A DNA stretch of 20,297 nt, taken from assembly GCA_900320035.1 (NCBI GenBank), contig ONQU01000055.1:1-20297 (forward strand), in the 5' to 3' direction. The number at the start of each line of letters is the position of its first letter. Position 1 is the first letter of the stretch. Below the pieces are notes generated by a model. The model did not search any database, was not told where the DNA came from, and was given only the letters and a program-made list of their open reading frames with translations. Made by a program: the position numbers and the translations under genes. Positions 15,178-20,297 of this stretch are shown here, piece by piece. The stretch is from an uncultured Rhodospirillaceae bacterium. GTDB lineage: Bacteria > Pseudomonadota > Alphaproteobacteria > RF32 > CAG-239.

Positions 15178-15381
15178 ATGAAAAAGTTTTTACAAGCTGT
15201 TCAAAGCGTGTTGGGCGGTATATTGCTGCTTGGCACATGGGTGTGGGGCATGGGCTTTGTCTATTTGGCTCTGCAAGGTTTTGCAAACGGAAAGTTTGAC
15301 ATGGAAGTTTTGTTTCAAACGCTTCCTTATTTGATCGGTGCTACTATTCTGTATGTTGTGATAAGACTGATAAAAAAATAA
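15178..15381 (+). CDS. Small two-helix membrane protein, unknown function
   Basis: The 67-residue product has two hydrophobic helices (about 8-32 and 45-63) joined by a short polar loop (NGKFDMEV) and ends in a basic tail (RLIKK), so both ends are probably cytoplasmic. No family is recognised. There is no SD site: the bases before the ATG are an A/T run, typical of Bacteroidota genes and unlike most genes in this window. It lies 16 bases upstream of the 15398 gene and shares its promoter and terminator. Confidence 0.65.
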   Translation: MKKFLQAVQSVLGGILLLGTWVWGMGFVYLALQGFANGKFDMEVLFQTLPYLIGATILYVVIRLIKK

Positions 15382-15397
15382 CTAAAACACTAGCTGT

Positions 15398-15916
15398 ATG
15401 AAAACAAGTATTAAGGAGCTTTTTAGTCTGAAGATTAAGAAGTCAAGGCTGTGGATTCCCGCGTTAGGTGTCATCATAGCCATCGGTTTTCTCAACAATT
15501 GTGCCATCTATCCGTGGATAGACAGCAAAGTGGTCCCTTGGGACAATCTCATCATTACCTTTGCGCTGATGGTGGGGTGGAGCGGAACGCGTGATATTTT
15601 GTTGCGCAAGTATTTACACCTCGGTCCGATTCTTGATAATGCCAAACCGGCAAAGGGAATTCTGACCAATAAAGTGTGGATTCCGGCCATCGGATGGTGT
15701 TTGGTGCTCGGATACATCAATAACTGTATTCTTTACACCTACGGTGTGACGCCCAGAGAGGTTGATTGGATTTGGTTGATGATTACTTTGACGGTGATGC
15801 TGACGGCGAGCGGTTATCGTGACGTTGGTATTTATCGGCAGGAGAGTAAATATAATCCAAATATCGAAAAGCCGACCTCAGAGCAGCAGGCAGCCAATAC
15901 ACCGGCTGATTTCTAA
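15398..15916 (+). CDS. Membrane protein made of a duplicated ~60-residue unit, holin-like
   Basis: The 172-residue protein contains two similar units. Unit 1 (about 17-71) runs from LWIPALG through FLNNCAIYPW to GWSGTRDILLRKY. Unit 2 (about 92-146) runs from VWIPAIG through YINNCILYTYG to TASGYRDVGIYRQ. Each has two hydrophobic stretches and ends in Ser-Gly-x-Arg-Asp. The W-I-P-A-x-G start and Gly/Arg-ended last helix resemble small three-helix phage holins, but a tandem pair is unusual and the assignment is tentative. The tail is polar (about 147-172). No SD site precedes the ATG. Codon choice, with many ATC and CTG codons, is less AT-biased than in most nearby genes, suggesting transfer. 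Confidence 0.7.
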   Translation: MKTSIKELFSLKIKKSRLWIPALGVIIAIGFLNNCAIYPWIDSKVVPWDNLIITFALMVGWSGTRDILLRKYLHLGPILDNAKPAKGILTNKVWIPAIGWCLVLGYINNCILYTYGVTPREVDWIWLMITLTVMLTASGYRDVGIYRQESKYNPNIEKPTSEQQAANTPADF

Positions 15917-15923
15917 AAATATA

Positions 15924-15959
15924 AAGGGAGTTTGCTATTTTATAGCAGACTCCTTTTTT
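15924..15959 (+). terminator. Strong intrinsic terminator after the membrane-protein pair
   Basis: AAGGGAGTTTGCTA (15924-15937) pairs with TAGCAGACTCCTTT (15943-15956) with two G-T pairs and a 5-base loop, followed by T residues up to 15959. Confidence 0.88.
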
Positions 15960-16047
15960 GATTTTTAAAGAGATAAAAAGCAATCTTGATTTTTGCCATA
16001 AAGTGATTACCTGTTATGCGGATTAACTAATTAAAGGAGAAAATATC

Positions 16048-16578
16048 ATGGGCGAGATGGCACAAAAGATTGTGAAATTAGATTTAGAGCAACTTCAAAA
16101 AGTGTTAAATGAAGCGTTTGCCGAGGAATGGTTGGCGTATTATCAATATTGGATTGCCGCTAAAGTGGCAATGGGATTGCAGCGTAGTGATATTGTGCGC
16201 GAATTTAATCAGCATGCACAAGAGGAATTGCAGCACGCCGATTGGGTGGCAGAGCGTATTATTCAGCTTGGGGGAACGCCGCTACTGAATCCCGATGAGT
16301 GGAGTAGAGTGGCAATTTGCAAATATATTACGCCGCACAAGTTTGATGTTTTGTCGCTTTTGCATGATAATTTATTAGCCGAGCGCTGTGCAATTGAGCG
16401 TTATAAAAAACTATGTGATTTAACAGATGACACGGATTATGAAACTTTCCGTATGTCGCGCGATATTTTACAGGAAGAAATTGAACACGAGCAAGAATTG
16501 GAAGACTTTTTGGACGATTTGGAAGCAGCGAAAGAATTTATGATTGACTATTGTTCATGTGAAACCAAGGGCGAGTAA
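16048..16578 (+). CDS. Ferritin-like diiron protein
   Basis: The 176-residue all-helical protein shows a complete four-helix diiron pattern: E27 (with E26) in helix A, E60 and H63 as EELQH in helix B, E112 in helix C, and E144 with H147 as EEIEH in helix D. The order E, ExxH, E, ExxH is that of ferritins, bacterioferritins and Dps-like oxidases, so it probably oxidises or stores iron or handles peroxide. A C-terminal Cys pair (CSC, 169-171) is extra. It starts after a clear AAAGGAG site, unlike the genes on both sides, and has its own terminator, so it looks native. An in-frame ATG four codons in is an alternative start. The haem-binding Met of bacterioferritin is not evident. Confidence 0.88.
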   Translation: MGEMAQKIVKLDLEQLQKVLNEAFAEEWLAYYQYWIAAKVAMGLQRSDIVREFNQHAQEELQHADWVAERIIQLGGTPLLNPDEWSRVAICKYITPHKFDVLSLLHDNLLAERCAIERYKKLCDLTDDTDYETFRMSRDILQEEIEHEQELEDFLDDLEAAKEFMIDYCSCETKGE

Positions 16579-16597
16579 ATCGCCTTTTTATTTTTTT
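16567..16597 (+). terminator. Terminator overlapping the ferritin-like stop codon
   Basis: AAGGGCGA (16567-16574) pairs with TCGCCTTT (16580-16587) around GTAAA, which contains the TAA stop. A long T-rich tract follows (16585-16597). Confidence 0.7.
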
Positions 16598-16605
16598 CAT
16601 TTTTT

Positions 16606-16636
16606 TATTGCATTTTGTCACAAAATGTTTACAATA
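16606..16636. repeat. Inverted repeat upstream of the lipoprotein gene
   Basis: CATTTTG (16611-16617) and CAAAATG (16621-16627) form a perfect 7-base inverted repeat around TCA, flanked by TATTG (16606) and CAATA (16632). It lies in the gap before the lipoprotein/barrel gene pair and could be an operator. The stem is AT-rich, so chance is not excluded. Confidence 0.35.
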
Positions 16637-16763
16637 AGAGTATCAAACTAATTTTTTATATAGATATGATGCCTATTATTTGCGATAATGATCTTTGACA
16701 TAAAAATAAAGAACATGGCGCAGACGAGAACTCATATTGATTAAAACTTAAAATTTTCAAAAT

Positions 16764-17315
16764 ATGAATAAAAAACTTTTTTATCTGATCGGAGTAGCGA
16801 TAGCTATTTTGATTAGCGCTTCGTCTTGCGAAAAAGATATTTACCAAAAGAGTCCGATAAGCGAGACTTATTTTAAGATCGTCGATGAAACTCACATCAA
16901 TACCTACGATCAAGAAGGTATCTTGATGGAGGAGAACAGAGAGGTGTCTTTTAGTATTAAGACACAGTTTGATCTTGTGATAAGTGAGGATACACTACGT
17001 GCTGCACCTGATGAAACTCTTATCAGAAATTTTAGTTATATTGTCTACGAAGATGCCAGAATTTCAGATGAAGATGCTAGTTTAACTGTGACTTTCCGAT
17101 ACCAAAATATTGATAATAAAGTCAAGGTCTATGGTGTTCTGCAAAAAATGACCAACAATGCAGAAGATGATTATCTTTTTTGTATGGATGAAGTCATTTT
17201 AAGGGCTAAGATTATGCCTTACAGTGAAGAAGATGGAAATATCAAGGTAATCTATGAACTTAAAACTCGAAACCTGTTACTTGCCTCGGCAGAGCAGATA
17301 TTTGAGGTTTTATAA
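16764..17315 (+). CDS. Lipoprotein of Bacteroidota-like style, unknown function
   Basis: The 183-residue product begins with a lipoprotein signal: KK, hydrophobic residues to about 19, then ASSC with the lipidated cysteine at C22, followed directly by EKD. The form SSCEKD is very common in Bacteroidota lipoproteins. The mature part is acidic and beta-rich (FSIKTQFDLVI, LTVTFRYQNI, KVKVYGVLQ, IKVIYELKT) and matches no family I know. No SD site; the 13-mer AAAACTTAAAATT lies 8 bases before the ATG and recurs directly before the next gene. It is followed after 12 bases by the barrel protein, so the two are probably co-transcribed and act together at the outer membrane. Confidence 0.72.
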   Translation: MNKKLFYLIGVAIAILISASSCEKDIYQKSPISETYFKIVDETHINTYDQEGILMEENREVSFSIKTQFDLVISEDTLRAAPDETLIRNFSYIVYEDARISDEDASLTVTFRYQNIDNKVKVYGVLQKMTNNAEDDYLFCMDEVILRAKIMPYSEEDGNIKVIYELKTRNLLLASAEQIFEVL

Positions 17316-17327
17316 AAACTTAAAATT

Positions 17328-19058
17328 ATGAAAAAGATTATTATAATAATGATAGCGGCAATGCTGATGGTGGTTGTGCAAGCTCAGACTTGCATGATTT
17401 CATCAATAAACGGCCGCAAGGTTGTGCAGATTTCGGTGAATTTGGATAGCTTGTCAGGAAAGACTTTGGTAACCACTGTCAACAACATTAAAGATAGTAT
17501 GGTTCTAAAGATGGAAATTTCAGAAACTGTAGATGCGGCGAATCCTGTTAATGCAGGAAGTGCTGTAAATATGGTAGATGCGGAGGATGTAGCAGATGCA
17601 ACGAATGCTGTAGATGCGGTAGATTCATCCTATAATGACTCCGTTGCGCAAAATGAAATCAATCCTGATGATAGTATTTCTGAAAATGCAGATTCATTGA
17701 CACAAGATCAAAATTTGCAAAACGAAATCAAGAGTGGAACGATACTCACAACAATTGGTTTGAATGAAGTTAGCAATTTACTCAACTGTTTGACAACCAC
17801 CAATGGTGAGCCCTATGCCGAGTACTTGATGAAAACGCTTACTGAGGTAGATTCTACCAAATACATCCCGCAATATAAACAGCGGAAATGGAATTGGTTG
17901 CGTCATTACAACACCTATTCTACAGTAGAACTTGCCGGTATTTTCGGTAAAGACTTTAGCAATGATAATGAATCTGAAGCTGAAGAAGAAAAAATTGATG
18001 CTGAAGATTATGGTGCTGAACCCAACAAAAAATATAACAAGGGCGGAAGCGCTAAGTTTTCGCAAGTTTTCATTTTCGGGCATTATACTGAGGATGGTAA
18101 ATTTGTTGCCAACAATCTAAATTTCGGTTGGTCTATTGGTGCTTTGTTTGCGGCAGACCACCAACAAGACTATGGTTGGAGTTGGGATTTGTTGGCAAAG
18201 TTAGGTCTCCAGTGCGGTAATGGTATTACTTTGGGAGCAGATGTATTGGCCGGATTAGGTTCAACACCATATGCCATTTATTCAACCAATGGAGTTGATT
18301 ATCGTGTGGCCTACCATAGTTCGTTGTGTTTCAAATATGGGGCACAAGCTTGGGTTAGCATGAATTATGGCGGTAATACCTATACATCTCTGTTTGCCAG
18401 GTTGGTAAAATCAGTTGTACCGGATGAAATTTATGATCATCCTACGGCTAAATATTGGCAGAATGCCTATATCGATTTCGATGAAGGTAGTTGGCAAGTT
18501 GGTTTTGCCGTTGGTTATAAGTTTGGCTACAATGGTGATGTCCAGAACAAACGTCTGCAAGCTTCAATCAGTACCGGATATAACTTATTCGGAGCTGATA
18601 AAGATGGTACACTGCTTTATGAACTGGAGAAGTTTACCAATATTTCTCCTACATTGCGCTTCTCTTACGGTTTTGGTTATGAGCAATCGTTTGGTGAGAA
18701 TAAACTCAAAAGTTTAACCTTTGAAGGCGGTTGGTTGGTTAAGCGCAAAGAAGAGAACAAGCTTGCCTATATGCTAAAGTTTTACGCAGGTATAGGTGAT
18801 TATATGGTGAAGAAAAGTTGCCTCTCAGAGAATAAGCAATTTGAGATGTACGATATCAGCGTTCGCCAATTATGCGGTAAGGTTGGTACACAGCTTGGTT
18901 TGGCTTACAGCTTAGGTTGCAGTACCTTTAGCCTAAGTTTGCGTGGCGGCTATCATATTGGTGTAAAAACCGAATATGGAGGATACGAATATACAGATGA
19001 CGATAACTTGAAAGGTTTTGAGTTGACGCCATTTGTTGGGTATACTTTGGATCTTTAA
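17328..19058 (+). CDS. Outer-membrane beta-barrel protein with low-complexity linker
   Basis: The 576-residue protein has a signal peptide cleaved probably after VQA (residue 19), leaving an N-terminal Gln. Residues 20-60 form a small beta segment. Residues 64-101 are a degenerate Val-Asp-Ala-rich repeat, and 102-230 are acidic and polar. From about 237 to the end, alternating aromatic and polar strands with Gly turns (LNFGWSIGALFAADHQQDYG, GAQAWVSMNYGGN, SWQVGFAVGYKFGYN) indicate a barrel of perhaps 12-16 strands. The protein ends GYTLDL, not in the aromatic residue typical of proteobacterial barrels. No SD site. Its partner is the lipoprotein 12 bases upstream. Function is unknown; a Bacteroidota origin is inferred from these traits. 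Confidence 0.75.
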   Translation: MKKIIIIMIAAMLMVVVQAQTCMISSINGRKVVQISVNLDSLSGKTLVTTVNNIKDSMVLKMEISETVDAANPVNAGSAVNMVDAEDVADATNAVDAVDSSYNDSVAQNEINPDDSISENADSLTQDQNLQNEIKSGTILTTIGLNEVSNLLNCLTTTNGEPYAEYLMKTLTEVDSTKYIPQYKQRKWNWLRHYNTYSTVELAGIFGKDFSNDNESEAEEEKIDAEDYGAEPNKKYNKGGSAKFSQVFIFGHYTEDGKFVANNLNFGWSIGALFAADHQQDYGWSWDLLAKLGLQCGNGITLGADVLAGLGSTPYAIYSTNGVDYRVAYHSSLCFKYGAQAWVSMNYGGNTYTSLFARLVKSVVPDEIYDHPTAKYWQNAYIDFDEGSWQVGFAVGYKFGYNGDVQNKRLQASISTGYNLFGADKDGTLLYELEKFTNISPTLRFSYGFGYEQSFGENKLKSLTFEGGWLVKRKEENKLAYMLKFYAGIGDYMVKKSCLSENKQFEMYDISVRQLCGKVGTQLGLAYSLGCSTFSLSLRGGYHIGVKTEYGGYEYTDDDNLKGFELTPFVGYTLDL

Positions 19059-19061
19059 ATG

Positions 19062-19098
19062 AAAATCCTCGAAGGCAGATGCTTTCGGGGATTTTTTT
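19062..19098 (+). terminator. Strong intrinsic terminator after the barrel protein
   Basis: A 15-bp stem (19062-19076 with 19081-19095, G-T pairs included) with an AGAT loop is followed by T residues to 19098. It closes the lipoprotein/barrel unit. Confidence 0.88.
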
Positions 19099-19193
19099 AT
19101 GAAAAATCAGTGACTGGAGTAAACATAGGTTGACTTTTAAATATAAAGAGATAGAAAGTCTTTTAAATTTTTTACTGATGCGGTAAAAAACAC

Positions 19194-19221
19194 TTGCAAA
19201 ATAAATATTTTGGATTATAAA
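19194..19221 (+). promoter_or_regulatory. Probable rpsA promoter
   Basis: TTGCAA (19194-19199), a 16-base spacer and TATAAA (19216-19221) give a start near 19228 and a leader of nearly 100 bases. The leader can form a hairpin (CAGTTGC with GCGGCTG, two G-T pairs) and has no SD site before the ATG. That fits S1 autoregulation known in other bacteria, but it is inferred here. Confidence 0.5.
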
Positions 19222-19324
19222 GACAGCAGTTGCGAAGGAGGGTGCGCTTTTTTGCGGCTGTTTTGTTTTAATATCGCACAAGTCCGCTCAGCATAGAGTA
19301 GGCAATTTTTGAAAATATATTTTA

Positions 19325-20297
19325 ATGACAAATAATGAATTTAATATGCCGGAAATGACCGAGAGTTTTGCTGATTTGCTCAATGAACAATTCGGTGATA
19401 ACGGTATTTTGGGAACAGTTGTAAAAGGAACAATCGTTAAGGTTTCTGACGATTATGTAACGGTTGATGTAGGCTTGAAGTCGGAAGGTAATATTCCGCT
19501 CAGAGAGTTTGGCACCAATCCGGAATTAAAAGTCGGAGACGAAGTTGAAGTTTTGGTTGATCGTTATGAAGATAAAGACGGCAATATCGTACTTTCACGT
19601 GAAAAAGCTCGTCGCGAAGAAGTTTGGGTTGATTTAGAGAAATCAATGAATGCCGGCGAACGTGTTAACGGTATCATCTTTGGTCGCGTTAAAGGCGGCT
19701 TTACGGTTGATTTGAATGGTGCTATTGCTTTCTTGCCGGGTTCACAAATTGATATTCGCCCGATTAGAGATATTACACCATTGATGGGTATTTCGCAACC
19801 GTTCCAAATTTTGAAGATGGATAAAGTACGCGGTAACATTGTTGTTTCACGCCGTATTGTTTTGGAAGAAAACAGAGCTGAAGCTCGTGCTGAATTGATT
19901 GACGGCATTAAAGAAGGTGCAACCTTAGACGGTGTGGTTAAAAACATTACCGATTATGGTGCATTTATTGATTTAGGCGGTGTTGATGGTTTGTTGCATG
20001 TGACCGATATTTCTTGGAAACGCATCAATCATCCGGCTGAAATGTTGACGGTTGGTCAAAATGTTAAAGTTCAAGTTATTCGCTTTAATGAAGATACACA
20101 ACGCATCAGCTTGGGTATGAAGCAATTAGAAAATGATCCGTGGCAGGCTGTGGCTGATAAGTATGAAGTTGGCCAAGTTTACAAAGGTAAAGTGACGAAC
20201 ATTACCGACTACGGTGCATTTGTTGAACTGGAAGACGGTATTGAAGGTTTGGTTCACGTTTCTGAAATGAGCTGGACGCGCAAGAATGTTCATCCGG
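19325..20297 (+). CDS. rpsA: 30S ribosomal protein S1 (N-terminal part, gene continues past the window)
   Basis: The 324 visible residues hold most of four S1 (OB-fold) repeats. Repeat 1 starts around GILGTVVKGTIVKVSDDYVT (residues 24-43). Repeat 2 starts around GERVNGIIFGRVKGGFTVDL. Repeat 3 has GVVKNITDYGAFIDLGGVDG and DISWKRINHP. Repeat 4 has GKVTNITDYGAFVELEDGIE and EMSWTRKNVHP and is cut at the edge. The arrangement is that of proteobacterial S1, which binds mRNA on the small subunit and helps start translation. The ATG at 19325 opens MTNNEFNMPEMTESFADLL; an in-frame ATG seven codons later is possible. Neither start has an SD site, which is usual for rpsA. Confidence 0.95.
   Translation, partial: MTNNEFNMPEMTESFADLLNEQFGDNGILGTVVKGTIVKVSDDYVTVDVGLKSEGNIPLREFGTNPELKVGDEVEVLVDRYEDKDGNIVLSREKARREEVWVDLEKSMNAGERVNGIIFGRVKGGFTVDLNGAIAFLPGSQIDIRPIRDITPLMGISQPFQILKMDKVRGNIVVSRRIVLEENRAEARAELIDGIKEGATLDGVVKNITDYGAFIDLGGVDGLLHVTDISWKRINHPAEMLTVGQNVKVQVIRFNEDTQRISLGMKQLENDPWQAVADKYEVGQVYKGKVTNITDYGAFVELEDGIEGLVHVSEMSWTRKNVHP

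Noticed and set aside
15966..19158. Near-identical 15-mers TAAAGAGATAAAAAG (15966) and TAAAGAGATAGAAAG (19144), each behind the terminator of a foreign-looking unit, as possible insertion scars
   Set aside because: They are short, AT-rich and low in complexity; no inverted ends, target duplication or recombinase gene supports a mobile element.
19591..19606. Second parS-like site in rpsA (core TTTCACGTGAAA)
   Set aside because: The 12-base core matches but the outer bases do not (13 of 16), and it lies in conserved S1 codons (Ser-Arg-Glu-Lys), so coding constraint explains it.
1..20297. CRISPR arrays, insertion sequences, integrase or transposase genes
   Set aside because: No regularly spaced repeats with unique spacers and no transposase or integrase motifs were seen on either strand.

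Overview
The window looks like a piece of an AT-rich chromosome from an uncultured, probably gut- or host-associated alphaproteobacterium. The placement is an inference. It rests on the ribosomal protein S1 at the right end, a consensus parS site, Gram-negative envelope genes, Shine-Dalgarno (SD) sites before most genes, and short operons of housekeeping type. Several genes look foreign to that background: a Chlamydia-like arginine decarboxylase with its antiporter, a Bacillus-type MurG, a single-chain (dimeric-type) glycyl-tRNA synthetase, and a set of genes without SD sites whose features resemble Bacteroidota.

Layout. 1-128 is the 3' end of a membrane protein gene, with a bidirectional terminator shared with a small minus-strand membrane protein (191-529). 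658-2818 (minus) is an arginine decarboxylase/antiporter pair (aaxB then aaxC) with a terminator-like hairpin between the genes. 3004-3080 is tRNA-Arg(CCT) with its own promoter. 3140-6252 (minus) is a tight operon rmuC-murG-cobB. The region 6253-6746 has no protein gene; it holds a perfect parS palindrome and a strongly structured, terminator-ended RNA that precedes a small helix-turn-helix gene (6747-6971). 7014-7877 (minus) is a HAD-family hydrolase, divergent from glycyl-tRNA synthetase (7963-9320), which carries a one-base frameshift in an A run. An HxlR-type regulator follows (9378-9719).

9882-14639 is one 1,585-codon gene for a large acidic modular protein of unknown function: a 14-residue tandem repeat, an EF-hand/dockerin-like loop, a long Gly/Ala-rich hydrophobic stretch and three diverged C-terminal repeats. 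It converges on, and overlaps by 4 bases, a minus-strand gene of unknown function (14636-15079).

15178-19058 is mixed: two small membrane-protein genes without SD sites (the second an internal duplication resembling small phage holins), a ferritin-like diiron protein with a normal SD site, then a lipoprotein and an outer-membrane barrel protein that again lack SD sites and share an identical 13-base leader motif. rpsA (ribosomal protein S1) begins at 19325 and runs off the right edge.

The clearest functional unit is aaxB-aaxC: arginine import, decarboxylation to agmatine, and agmatine export, which uses up cytoplasmic protons. The best candidates for undescribed biology are the structured RNA at 6563-6716, the 1,585-residue protein, and the SD-less genes between 15178 and 19058.
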